From Plut-88900 sp963668115 (GTDB lineage: Bacteria; Chloroflexota; Dehalococcoidia; Plut-88900): a stretch of 64,000 nucleotides of DNA. Within the stretch, counting starts at the first letter, position 1, and every line of letters starts with the position of its first letter. The stretch covers positions 434,001 to 498,000 of the forward strand of contig OY764147.1 in NCBI GenBank assembly GCA_963668115.1, in the 5' to 3' direction. A program made the translations under genes and the position numbers. Positions 24,139 through 32,675 of the stretch are shown piece after piece. The notes beneath the pieces are model-generated. The model was given only the letters and a program-made list of their open reading frames with translations. It did no database searches and had not been told where the DNA came from.

Positions 24139-24765
24139 ATGGACGGCGTATTCATATACTGGGACAATTCAAATATCTTTCATGAGGCGCAACGGCTGGC
24201 GGAAGAGCGGAACGAAGGGCCTGAGGCCAGATATCGAGTTCGCATCAACTTCGATGCGCTGCTACAACTGGCACAGGCAGGGAGACCGTTAAGACACGCA
24301 GTTGCCGCCGGGTCTGTGCCGCCAGAGATGCGTCATTTATGGAACCGGTTGGAGGGCATGGGGGTGGAGGTAAAGTTGTACGATCGGGGTGACCCCAACC
24401 GTGGAGAACAAGACATTCCAGACCGAGTCTTACAGTTACGAATGTTAGAAGATGCGTTGGACAACAACGGCGACCCGGGCACGGTAGCACTGCTGACCGG
24501 AGACGGTGCGGGTTACTATGAAGGCGCCGGTTTTCACAGTACGCTGGAAAGGATGCACAAGCGGGGTTGGCGGGTTGAGATATTGTCCTGGGCACATTCC
24601 TGCAACCAGCGGATGCGCCGGTGGGCTGAGGAGAACGGCGTCTTTGTTCCTCTGGATGAGTTCTATGAGTCGGTTACGTATACGGAGCCGTCTCGTCCGG
24701 GGTTTGCCTTTGCGTCGGGAAGGCCCTCGATTCCATTGGACTTGTCCAAACGGGTCACTGCCTAG
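24139..24765 (+). CDS. NYN/PIN-like domain RNase
   Basis: The protein has 208 residues. The N-terminal FIYWDNSNIFHEA gives the first acidic residue of the NYN (PIN-like) nuclease fold. DRVLQLRMLEDALDN and ALLTGDGAGYYEG near 125 give further acidic sites, and a RRWAEENGVFVPLDEFYES tail follows. Such single-domain proteins are thought to act as metal-dependent ribonucleases in RNA processing. The gene stands alone, convergent with valS (15 bp). The 212-bp gap upstream holds no clear gene or consensus promoter. Confidence 0.82.
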   Translation: MDGVFIYWDNSNIFHEAQRLAEERNEGPEARYRVRINFDALLQLAQAGRPLRHAVAAGSVPPEMRHLWNRLEGMGVEVKLYDRGDPNRGEQDIPDRVLQLRMLEDALDNNGDPGTVALLTGDGAGYYEGAGFHSTLERMHKRGWRVEILSWAHSCNQRMRRWAEENGVFVPLDEFYESVTYTEPSRPGFAFASGRPSIPLDLSKRVTA

Positions 24766-24780
24766 AGCTTCCCGAATTCT

Positions 24781-27501
24781 TTATCTGAGTTCTGCGAGGC
24801 GGTGGAGGAGGTTGGACTCTTCTTCCTGCCAGCTGGAGAGGCGGGAGCGTTCTTTTTCTACGACGTTGGGAGGGGCCTTGGAGAGGAACTGTTCGTTGGA
24901 GAGTCGGGACTGGACCTGACCTATGCGTTTGCGCAGGTCTTCCAGGGAAGATTCCAGGCGCTGGCGCTCTCCGGCGAAGTCGAAGAGGCCGGTGAGGGGT
25001 AGGAAGATGCGGGTGGCCTTTTCGACGACCATGACGGAGTTTTCGGGTTGGGGGGCGTCGGCGGGACGGGCCTCGACGGAGCATAGGGCGAGATTTTCGA
25101 GGAAGGAGCGGCCACCGGGGCCGAGGGTCTCGCAGTCCAGTAGGACGGCGGGGACTTTCTTGCCGGCCTCGACTTTGCGCTCGGCGCGGACGTTACGGAC
25201 GCCGCGGACGAGGGACATAAGGAGGTTGGCCCACTCCTCGGCCTCGGGGTCTATGGCGGAAGGGTCGGGGGTGGGGTAGGGGGCGATCATTATGGAGTCG
25301 GGGCGGCCTGGGGAGTCGGGGATGCGCCGGACGAGGCTTTGCCAGATTTCCTCGGTGATGAAGGGCATGAAGGGGTGGAGGAGTCGGAGGGAGGACTCCA
25401 GTACGTGGGCGAGGACCGGGGCGGGGGAGGGGGCGGAGGGGTCCCGGAGGCGGACCTTGGCGATTTCGATGTACCAGTCGCAGAACTCGTTCCAGATGAA
25501 GTCGTGGACGTACTCCTGGGCGTCACCGAGTCGGAAGGAGGTGAGGGCCCGGGTTACGTCTTCGATTGTGCGGTTGAGACGGCTGAGGATCCAGCGGTCT
25601 TCGATGGGGAGGGGATGGATTTCCGCCTTCGCGGGAATGACGGAAGGGGAGTTGGGGAGGGGGATGGATTCCGGCTCGGGGGCCGGAATGACGGTGTCAG
25701 ATTGGTCGAGGATGGAGATGACGTAGCGGGAGGCGTTCCAGAGCTTGTTGGTGAAGTTGCGGCTGGCTCGGATTTTGGCCGGGCTGAGGCGGCTGTCGTT
25801 GCCGGGGGCGGTGCCGACGGTGAGGGCGAAACGGAGGGCGTCGGCGCCGTGTTCGTCGATGATGTCGAGAGGGTTGAGGACATTGCCCTTGACCTTGCTC
25901 ATCTTTTCGCCGTGCTCGTCCTGGATGAGGCCGTGAAGGTAGACGGTGTGGAAGGGGATGTCGTCCATGTTCTGGATGCCCATCATGATCATGCGGGCGA
26001 CCCAGAAGAAGAGGATGTCATAGCCGGTCTCAAGGACGGAGCCGGGGTAGAAGTAGCGGAGGTCTTCGGTGTCGTCGGGCCAACCGAGGGTAGAGTGGGG
26101 CCATAGGCCGGAGCTGAACCAGGTATCAAGGACGTCGGGGTCCTGGCGGATGTTGGTGGAGGGGCAGGCTTCACAGGTGGTCGGGTCTTCAAGAGAGACG
26201 ATCAGGTGGTCGCAGCCGTCGCAGTACCAGACGGGGATGCGGTGTCCCCACCAGAGCTGGCGGCTGATGCACCAGTCCCGGATGTTGTCCATCCAGTTGA
26301 GGTAGACCTTGGTGAAGCGGTCTGGGACTATGCGGATGCGGCCCTCGGTGACGGCCTTGGCGGCGGCGTCGGCCATGGGCCCGACCTTGACGAACCACTG
26401 CTTGCCGGCGAGGGGCTCGACGACGGTGTTGCAGCGCTGGCAGTGACCGACGGAGTGGGTGAGGGGCTCGGCTTTTTCGAGGAGGGTGTCGGCTTTGAGG
26501 TCTTCGAGGATCCGGGTGCGGCAGTCGGCGGCGGTCATGCCCTGGTATTGGGGGCCTGCAGCCTCGGTCATGGTGGACTGGGGGCCAATGACGGTGATCA
26601 GGGGCAAATCGTGGCGCTGGGCGATATCGAAGTCGTTGGGGTCGTGGGCGGGAGTTACCTTTACGGCGCCGGTTCCGAACTCGGTATCGACGGCGGAGTC
26701 GGCTACGACGGGGATGGGGCGGTTGAGTCGGGGTAGGGTAACGTTCTGGCCGATGAAGTCGGAGAAGCGTTCGTCGTCGGGGTTGACGGCGACCGCGGTG
26801 TCGCCGAGGAGGGTCTCGGGGCGTGTAGTGGCAACGGTGAGATGGCGGGTCGGGTCTAGGGAGTGGGGATAGCGGATGTAGTAGAGCCTGCTATCGACCT
26901 CCTGGTGGATGACTTCGAGGTCGGAGAGGGCGGTGGAGCAGCGGGGGCACCAGTTGATGATGCGCTCGCCGCGGTAGATGAGGCCCTCGTTGTAGAGGTT
27001 TACGAAGGTGGTGCGGACGGCGCGGCTGGGGCCCTCGTCCAGGGTGAAGCGTTCCCGGGACCAGTCACAGGAGGCGCCGAGTCGCTTGTGCTGCTCGGCG
27101 ATGGTGCGTCCGTACTGATGGACCCACTCCCAGACTCTTCCGACGAAGGCGTCGCGGCCGATTTCCTGCCTGGTCTTGCCTTCCTTGACTAGCTGGCGTT
27201 CGACGACGACCTGGGTGGCGATGCCTGCGTGGTCGGAGCCCGGGAGCCAGAGGGTGGGGTCGCCCATCATGCGATGCCAGCGGATGAGGGCGTCCTCGGC
27301 GGCGGCGGTGAGGGCGTGGCCGAGGTGAAGCTCGCCGGTGACGTTGGGCGGGGGCATGATGATGACGAAGGGCTGCTTACCCTCCTGGATGCGGGGTTGG
27401 AAGTAGCCGTTGTCCATCCAGGATTTGTAGATGCGGCCTTCGACCTCGGAGGGGTTGTAGACCTTGGGGATGCGGGCGAGGTTTTCAGTGCGCGTGGTCA
27501 T
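24781..27501 (-). CDS. valS: Valyl-tRNA synthetase with repeat-derived insertion
   Basis: This 906-residue class I synthetase has the HIGH motif in PPPNVTGELHLGHAL, an editing domain (about 200-340), the KMSKS loop in EKMSKVKGN near 545, an anticodon-binding domain (about 635-790) and the C-terminal coiled coil (about 840-906). Residues of about 603-630, between core and anticodon-binding domain, are encoded by two REP-like palindromes (25611-25694) read in frame, including SVIPAKAEIHP. Normal ValS has a short linker here. The frame is intact, so the enzyme is probably active. No clear SD precedes the ATG. Confidence 0.95.
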   Translation of the reverse strand: MTTRTENLARIPKVYNPSEVEGRIYKSWMDNGYFQPRIQEGKQPFVIIMPPPNVTGELHLGHALTAAAEDALIRWHRMMGDPTLWLPGSDHAGIATQVVVERQLVKEGKTRQEIGRDAFVGRVWEWVHQYGRTIAEQHKRLGASCDWSRERFTLDEGPSRAVRTTFVNLYNEGLIYRGERIINWCPRCSTALSDLEVIHQEVDSRLYYIRYPHSLDPTRHLTVATTRPETLLGDTAVAVNPDDERFSDFIGQNVTLPRLNRPIPVVADSAVDTEFGTGAVKVTPAHDPNDFDIAQRHDLPLITVIGPQSTMTEAAGPQYQGMTAADCRTRILEDLKADTLLEKAEPLTHSVGHCQRCNTVVEPLAGKQWFVKVGPMADAAAKAVTEGRIRIVPDRFTKVYLNWMDNIRDWCISRQLWWGHRIPVWYCDGCDHLIVSLEDPTTCEACPSTNIRQDPDVLDTWFSSGLWPHSTLGWPDDTEDLRYFYPGSVLETGYDILFFWVARMIMMGIQNMDDIPFHTVYLHGLIQDEHGEKMSKVKGNVLNPLDIIDEHGADALRFALTVGTAPGNDSRLSPAKIRASRNFTNKLWNASRYVISILDQSDTVIPAPEPESIPLPNSPSVIPAKAEIHPLPIEDRWILSRLNRTIEDVTRALTSFRLGDAQEYVHDFIWNEFCDWYIEIAKVRLRDPSAPSPAPVLAHVLESSLRLLHPFMPFITEEIWQSLVRRIPDSPGRPDSIMIAPYPTPDPSAIDPEAEEWANLLMSLVRGVRNVRAERKVEAGKKVPAVLLDCETLGPGGRSFLENLALCSVEARPADAPQPENSVMVVEKATRIFLPLTGLFDFAGERQRLESSLEDLRKRIGQVQSRLSNEQFLSKAPPNVVEKERSRLSSWQEEESNLLHRLAELR
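25611..25694 (+). repeat. Two REP-like palindromes inside valS
   Basis: Copy 1 (25611-25643) is GGGGATGGATTTCCGC, loop CTTC, GCGGGAATGACGG. Copy 2 (25660-25694) is GGGATGGATTCCGGC, loop, GGCCGGAATGACGG. Both have the flanks of the intergenic family at 31416 and 58148 with different but still paired stem bases. They are separated by 16 bp and keep the valS frame. Confidence 0.9.
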
Positions 27502-27593
27502 GGTTGGGGTGTCGGGGGGAGATGGAGCTTTTCGGGACTTGCAAGCACGGTGTGGGCGGATTCTAACTTTGGGGGGAATGGGGAGTCAATTGG

Positions 27594-27627
27594 GGGGGTG
27601 GATTCCCGATCAGAGTCGGAAATGACG
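27594..27627 (+). repeat. REP-like palindromic element
   Basis: GGTGGATTCCCGA, loop, TCGGAAATGACG. It belongs to the short subtype and lies in the 196-bp gap upstream of valS. Confidence 0.7.
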
Positions 27628-27697
27628 AGGCAGGAGGGCAGTCAAGAGTGATTACATCCAGGGAGTATGGGTGGGGTGTGGGAGCGAGGAGGCGCGC

Positions 27698-28663
27698 TCA
27701 GGCAGGCAGTTCCCGCTGGACCGTTCGGCGGTCTGGGTTGTCAAAATAGACACATTCGGATAGAAGGTCGCCGTCCTGCGCGCCGGCTTCTGCGATTTCG
27801 ATATGCTGACGGGTAAACGACTTGTACGGGAACGCCCCCTTCCCATACTGCTCTTCACCGAACTCAAGGGTCTTTGCCCGCTGCAGGTCGTAGTGTGATG
27901 CCAGATCAACAAAACGCATTACGTAAGCAGCACGCCTGGGAAGGGGTCCCTCGCCGAGCATTACGCTTCGATGAATCACGTTTTTGTTGAACAGGAGCGC
28001 ATCGCCGGGTTGGAAATCGTCTTCGACCTGATGACTTTCGAGTATATCCATGGTCGGGTGCGCATTGAAGATTGACCCGCGCATCTTGAAGTAGTCGGTC
28101 ACGCTCGTACTGATTCCGGCTCGCTCTTTGGCCTTCAAAGTAGAGACGATGGCCGGATCGAACTGGTAGGCGTAATTGCCTGATAGAACGTTTTCGGATA
28201 CATAAGCCATCCCGCCCCGCTGCCCCTTCGCATCCACAGGTTGCAGCGGCACCCATAACGTGCATGCGAATTCTTCCGCGACTTGGAACCCGAAACTCTG
28301 TATGCCGACATGCCAGGAAAGTCCCTTGTCGACGTTCTTGCTGAGTTCAAAGCATATTTCGAAGGTCAGAAAGAGGTCATGGTCGACGATATCCGTGAGA
28401 GAACGACGGAAAAAGGGCCTTTCCATCAATTGATATACGTGTTCCTTTTCAGTCTCAAAGTCATACTTCGATCGAGTAAACCTCGAAGTGACCTGTATGT
28501 TGCTGACCACCCCTCGATCCATTTCGGCATCTACACGATTGAGTAAGAAGTCGACCGCGGCAGGGTTGAAAAACCCTTCCAACTTGATGAAGCCGTCGCG
28601 CCGGAATTGCTCTTTGTGCTCCCGGGTGACAGTAAATTCATTATCGAAGGGATGGCTGCTCAT
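27698..28663 (-). CDS. Phytanoyl-CoA dioxygenase (PhyH) family protein with HxG metal motif
   Basis: The protein has 321 residues in a double-stranded beta-helix of the Fe(II)/2-oxoglutarate oxygenase type. FRRDGFIKLEGFFNPAAVDF is the typical start. The second iron histidine is in ALLFNKNVIHRSVML, and the 2-oxoglutarate arginine is probably in RRAAYVMRF. The first metal motif reads SWHVGIQSF, so the aspartate of the usual HxD is glycine. This is the change seen in iron halogenases (HxA or HxG). The ATG at 28663 was chosen for GGGAGAA upstream; the frame is open to 29086, but that part has intergenic repeats. Substrate is unknown. Confidence 0.85.
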   Translation of the reverse strand: MSSHPFDNEFTVTREHKEQFRRDGFIKLEGFFNPAAVDFLLNRVDAEMDRGVVSNIQVTSRFTRSKYDFETEKEHVYQLMERPFFRRSLTDIVDHDLFLTFEICFELSKNVDKGLSWHVGIQSFGFQVAEEFACTLWVPLQPVDAKGQRGGMAYVSENVLSGNYAYQFDPAIVSTLKAKERAGISTSVTDYFKMRGSIFNAHPTMDILESHQVEDDFQPGDALLFNKNVIHRSVMLGEGPLPRRAAYVMRFVDLASHYDLQRAKTLEFGEEQYGKGAFPYKSFTRQHIEIAEAGAQDGDLLSECVYFDNPDRRTVQRELPA

Positions 28664-28869
28664 AGATACTTTCTCCCAACTCATGATTTTGGGGAGTTTA
28701 ACGGGGCTGTTTGTCCAATACGATTGTAGCAATAGAAGGCCCCACGGTCTAACAAGAATTGCCATAAATTGGTAGATGGGGGAATTTGCCCAACAGGTAC
28801 AGAGTCGGCTGAGGACGATGTGGGAACGGAGGCGGGGATGATGGGGGTGAGTGGGGAGCTTGCGCTGCA

Positions 28870-28920
28870 GATTCCTCGCGGGGCATCGGAATGGGAAGGG
28901 GGAGTCGGGGGTGGGGGGAT
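28870..28920 (+). repeat. Intergenic repeat with CCTCGCGGGGCATCGGAATGG
   Basis: The block CCTCGCGGGGCATCGGAATGG with GGAGTCGGGGGTGGGG after it matches 10331-10375 closely and, in part, 43450-43470. The 412-bp gap 28664-29075 holds this repeat and the promoter at 28967; no gene is seen. Confidence 0.7.
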
Positions 28921-28966
28921 ACTCTAAATTCACAAACGAAGTGCAACACCTGGTTGAAGGGTTGGT

Positions 28967-28995
28967 TTGACCGGGTAGAGGGGGGAGTATAGAAT
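28967..28995 (+). promoter_or_regulatory. Promoter of the aminotransferase gene
   Basis: TTGACC (28967-28972), 17-bp spacer, TAGAAT (28990-28995). The leader to the ATG at 29076 is about 75 nt. Confidence 0.7.
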
Positions 28996-29075
28996 CGGGC
29001 GTGGAGGCCGCGGGCGGCGGGACTAGCGGCTCGGGCTTCGTAATCTCAGTGGATGTTCCGTAAAGGAGTTGTGCT

Positions 29076-30440
29076 ATGGCAGCCACCCAGACCCCGACCG
29101 CCGATGAACTGAAGGAGATGGCCCTTAACTACTTCTGGCCGCATTCCCAGCAAGTAGCGGACTTCGAGAAGGAGGACGGGCTTCACGTGATGGCTGACGG
29201 GGAGGGGTGCTGGGTGGAGGACACGGAGGGCAGGAAGTACATAGACGTGCTTTCGGGGATGTGGTTGAAGAACATCGGGTACGGGCGGAAGGAGATTGGG
29301 GAGGCGGTGTACCAGCAGATGCAGACCATAACGTATTCGCCGGAGAACACGACGAACGTACCTGCGCTGAAGCTGGCCAAGCGGTTGGCGGGCCTGTCCC
29401 GGGACAAGGAGTCCAGGGTGTTTCTGGTGAGCGGGGGGTCGGAGGCTGTGGAGTCGGCGCTGAAGATGGCGAAGGCGTACCACAAGAACAGGGGGGAGGC
29501 GGGGCGGTACAAGATAATCAGCAGGCAGAATTCCTATCACGGAGCTACGTTCGCACTTATGGGCCTGGGAGGATACCCGGGGACCCAGGGGTTCGGGCCC
29601 CTGGTGCCGGGGAACATCCATGTGCCGACGCCCAACCACTACCGATGCCAGTTCTGCAGCCTGGCGTCCGAGTGCAACGTGGAGTGCGCCAATGAAATCG
29701 AACGGGCGATCCTGCATGAAGGGCCGGAGACGGTGGCCGCGGTAATCGGCGAGCCGATTTCAACGTCTGCGATGATGGTGCCGCATCCCGAATACTGGCC
29801 GACGGTCAGGCGGATATGCGACAAGTACGGGGTGCTGTTGATAGTAGACGAGGTGATCACGGGATTCGGGCGGACGGGGAAGATGTTCGCGTCTGAGCAC
29901 TGGGACCTGCAGCCGGACATAATGACGATGGCGAAGGGGCTATCGAGCGGGTACCTGCCGATTGGAGCGGCGGTAGCCCGGAAGTCGGTGGCGGACGAAT
30001 TCATCGGCGGGGAGGACAAGACGTTCAAGCACCTGTTCACGTTCGGCGGGAACCCGGTTTCCTGTGCGGCGTCCATGGCGAACCTGGACATCCTGGAGAA
30101 CGAGGGGCTTGTAGAGAACTCGGCGGCGATGGGGACGTACATGTACGAGCAGCTTCAGACGCTGTACGAACACCCGATTGTGGGGGAGGTGAGGGGAGGT
30201 CTCGGGCTCCTGGCGGCGGTGGAGATAGTGAAGGACCGGGACACGAAGGAGAAGTTCGCCGAGGAGGCGGTGCTGGGGGAGAAGCTCACGAAAGGCTTCC
30301 TAGAGCACAGAATCCTGACCCGTCAGCGGGGCAACCTGATCTTCCTGAGCCCGCCCCTGTGCGTCACTAAAGACGAAGTCGACTATATAGTGAGCAACCT
30401 GAACGAGATACTTCAGCAGGTCAGCGCAGAGATGGGCTAG
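29076..30440 (+). CDS. Class III aminotransferase (omega-amino acid type)
   Basis: The protein has 454 residues. The PLP enzyme is of the omega-transaminase/4-aminobutyrate group. EGCWVEDTEGRKYIDVLSGM is near 46, FLVSGGSEAVESALKMAK near 115, the aspartate is in LLIVDEVITGFGRTG near 255 and the Schiff-base lysine in MTMAKGLSSGYLPIGA near 288. It transfers an amino group from an amine or omega-amino acid to pyruvate or 2-oxoglutarate. A cysteine-rich stretch (CQFCSLASECNVEC, near 193) is unusual and could bind metal. AAGGAG precedes the ATG. The LLM gene follows at 15 bp, so both may process one substrate. Confidence 0.92.
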   Translation: MAATQTPTADELKEMALNYFWPHSQQVADFEKEDGLHVMADGEGCWVEDTEGRKYIDVLSGMWLKNIGYGRKEIGEAVYQQMQTITYSPENTTNVPALKLAKRLAGLSRDKESRVFLVSGGSEAVESALKMAKAYHKNRGEAGRYKIISRQNSYHGATFALMGLGGYPGTQGFGPLVPGNIHVPTPNHYRCQFCSLASECNVECANEIERAILHEGPETVAAVIGEPISTSAMMVPHPEYWPTVRRICDKYGVLLIVDEVITGFGRTGKMFASEHWDLQPDIMTMAKGLSSGYLPIGAAVARKSVADEFIGGEDKTFKHLFTFGGNPVSCAASMANLDILENEGLVENSAAMGTYMYEQLQTLYEHPIVGEVRGGLGLLAAVEIVKDRDTKEKFAEEAVLGEKLTKGFLEHRILTRQRGNLIFLSPPLCVTKDEVDYIVSNLNEILQQVSAEMG

Positions 30441-30455
30441 CGGGTCGGGGCGGCG

Positions 30456-31367
30456 ATGAAGTTCGGGATTACGCTCAAGGAGAGCGGGGGTGACGCCGCG
30501 GCGCAAGCGAAGGAGGCGGAAGAGCTGGGTTTCGATTCGCTGTGGGCGGGGGAGCACGTGGTCTGGCGGCACCCGATCCACGACAGCCTTATGCAGATGG
30601 CCGCTGCGGCGGCGGTTACCGAACGCATCAGGCTGGGCACGGCGATAGTGCTGATTCCCCTAAAGCACCCGATCCTCATGTGCAAAGCGGTGACTACGCT
30701 TGACCACGTCTCCGGGGGAAGGGTGGACTTCGGGGTCGGGATTGGGGGGGAGTACCCGAAGGAGTTCGAGGCGATGGGAGTGCCTGTGAATGAGCGCGGG
30801 CCAAGGGCCAACGAGATACTCCGGCTGATGAAGAGGCTGTGGACTGAGGAGTCGGTGACGTTTTCGGGGCGGTTCTACGAGACGGAGGACATCGGGCTGG
30901 AGCCGCACCCGGTGCAAAAGCCGCACCCGCCGATCTACGTGGGCGGTCGGAGGAAGTCGGTGCGGAGGACAGGGTTGTACGGGGATGGGTGGATTCCTTA
31001 CATGTATTCACCAGAGTTGTTCAAGGAGGGGTGGGAGCAGATAACGCAGATAGCGGAGGAGGCGGGTCGGGACCCGGGGGGGATAGACCCGACGGTGTGG
31101 GCGCCGATTTGTATTGCGGATGACTATGATGAAGCGGCCCGAATGTCGAGCCAGGCATTAGGCGGGGACTACGGGCAGTCCTTCGATGCGATTGTGCGGA
31201 AGTATGCGCTTCTCGGGACACCGGAGCAGATCGTGGCTAGGATGGGCGAGTATCAGGAGGCTGGGGTGGAGCATTTCATATTCAGTCCGTCGGGGCCGGA
31301 GGAGGTGACGGCGGGGATGCCGGAGCGGGTTGCGCGGGAAGTGATTCCGCTGTTTGGTCGGGGGTAA
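30456..31367 (+). CDS. LLM-class F420-dependent-type oxidoreductase
   Basis: This 303-residue luciferase-like protein has EAEELGFDSLWAGEHVVWR near 23, RIRLGTAIVLIPLKHP near 58, GRVDFGVGIGGEYPKEFEAM near 87 and HPVQKPHPPIYVGGRRKS near 152. These fit the actinobacterial F420-dependent subgroup. The gene lies 15 bp after the aminotransferase and forms an operon with it. An oxidative step on an amine-derived substrate is possible but not shown. Confidence 0.88.
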   Translation: MKFGITLKESGGDAAAQAKEAEELGFDSLWAGEHVVWRHPIHDSLMQMAAAAAVTERIRLGTAIVLIPLKHPILMCKAVTTLDHVSGGRVDFGVGIGGEYPKEFEAMGVPVNERGPRANEILRLMKRLWTEESVTFSGRFYETEDIGLEPHPVQKPHPPIYVGGRRKSVRRTGLYGDGWIPYMYSPELFKEGWEQITQIAEEAGRDPGGIDPTVWAPICIADDYDEAARMSSQALGGDYGQSFDAIVRKYALLGTPEQIVARMGEYQEAGVEHFIFSPSGPEEVTAGMPERVAREVIPLFGRG

Positions 31368-31383
31368 GGGGCCCCCGGCCTCA

Positions 31384-31449
31384 CCCCAGGGCAACCATAA
31401 GGGATTGCCCCTACGGGGGATGGATTCCCAATCGGAGTTGGGAATGACG
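31384..31449 (+). repeat. Composite repeat: GGGCAA...TTGCCC block plus REP-like palindrome
   Basis: CCCAGGGCAACC, spacer, GGGATTGCCCCTACGG is followed at once by GGGGATGGATTCCCAA, loop, TTGGGAATGACG (31416-31449). The first block recurs at 11104 and, changed but still paired, at 55297. The second belongs to the short REP subtype. Confidence 0.85.
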
Positions 31450-31472
31450 ATGGTGTGTGCGGCGTCGGGGAA

Positions 31473-32642
31473 CTAGGAGATATTGTAGAGGCGGGCGCAG
31501 TTGTTCCAGAGGATTTCACGCTGGCTGGACTCGGGGACGCCTTCAAGGGAGAGGAAGGTCTCGATGGCGTGGGGGTAGGCGGAGTCGTTGTGGGGCCAGT
31601 CGGTGGAGATGACGAGGTTCTTGGAGCCGATGGCCTGGATGGTGTACTTGACGAGGGCCTCGTCGGGGTCTACTGAGACGAAACAGCGCTCCTGGAAATA
31701 CTCGCTCGGGGGGCGGGTGAGGCCGAATCGCTCCTTGTCACCCATCATCTCTTCGTGCTCGTCCAGGCAGTAGAGCCACCAGGGAACCCAGCTGCTGTGG
31801 CCTTCGAGGAAGGCGGCTTTGAGGGTCGGGGTCCTTTCGAGGACGCCGCCAGCGAGCATGTTGCCGAGGGTGCACATGAGCTCTACGGGGTGGGCGACGG
31901 AGTGGCCGAGGGCGTGGTTGTCCATGTAGCGTCGGGCGAGGTGGTCCTGGTAGGCCATCTGGATTCCGTGGAAGGATACGGGAACGCCGAGGGACTGGGC
32001 GGCGTTCCAGAAGGGGTCATAGCAGGGGTCGTACCAGGGGCGTTGGCGGACAGGGTTGCTGGGGAGGACGAGGGTCACGGCGCCGAGGTTGTTGACGGCG
32101 AACTCGGCCTCCTGAATGGCGAGATTGACATCGTGCATGGGGACTAGGGCGCCGAGCTTGAGGATGGTCGGGTCTGCGTCGCAGTAGTCACGGAGCCAGA
32201 GGTTGAAGGCACGGCAGATGGCGGCGGCGAGCTTGGGGTCCATGTCGTCGTAGCCGATGACGTGGGCGCCCATGGTGCGGAAGCAGATGGCGATGTCCAG
32301 GCCTTCCACCTTGACGGCTTCGAGCATGTGCTCGGGGCGGGAGCCTTCCTCCTCGCCAGGGCCGAGGCTGCCGGAGAGGTGCTTGTCGGGTTGATAGGTG
32401 CCTTCGGATTCCGCCTTTTGCCGGGCGATCTCGTTGCGGATATCGAGGCCGCGCTGGCGTTCGGGGAGGTCGATGAAGGCGGGGAGGGGTCTGCCGTTGC
32501 AGTGCCAGGTCTCGCCTCGGCCGTTCATGGATATCTTGCAGGGGGCGAGGTCTTTGAAGGCGGGCTCTATGTAGTCGAGCCACAGGTTGGGGGGTTCGGA
32601 GACGTGGATATCGCTGTCCATGACTTTGAAGCCGTTGTTCAT
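31473..32642 (-). CDS. Amidohydrolase-2 family metal-dependent hydrolase/decarboxylase
   Basis: The protein has 389 residues. It starts with MDSDIHVSEPPNLWLDYIEP (metal-binding DxDxH-like), has AFLEGHSSWVPWWLYCLDEH near 265 and the C-terminal ISTDWPHNDSAYPHA. It is a homologue of the genes at 20219 and 32676 and is 33 bp from the latter in the same direction. The pair may act on related acids. Substrate unknown. Confidence 0.88.
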   Translation of the reverse strand: MNNGFKVMDSDIHVSEPPNLWLDYIEPAFKDLAPCKISMNGRGETWHCNGRPLPAFIDLPERQRGLDIRNEIARQKAESEGTYQPDKHLSGSLGPGEEEGSRPEHMLEAVKVEGLDIAICFRTMGAHVIGYDDMDPKLAAAICRAFNLWLRDYCDADPTILKLGALVPMHDVNLAIQEAEFAVNNLGAVTLVLPSNPVRQRPWYDPCYDPFWNAAQSLGVPVSFHGIQMAYQDHLARRYMDNHALGHSVAHPVELMCTLGNMLAGGVLERTPTLKAAFLEGHSSWVPWWLYCLDEHEEMMGDKERFGLTRPPSEYFQERCFVSVDPDEALVKYTIQAIGSKNLVISTDWPHNDSAYPHAIETFLSLEGVPESSQREILWNNCARLYNIS

Positions 32643-32675
32643 GCTTATGCTCCCGAGAATGAGAAACGGATGGCT

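Noticed and set aside
27698..29086. A 462-residue form of the PhyH protein
   Set aside because: The extra 141 residues come from repeat-bearing intergenic DNA and cross the aminotransferase promoter; ATG 28663 has the SD.
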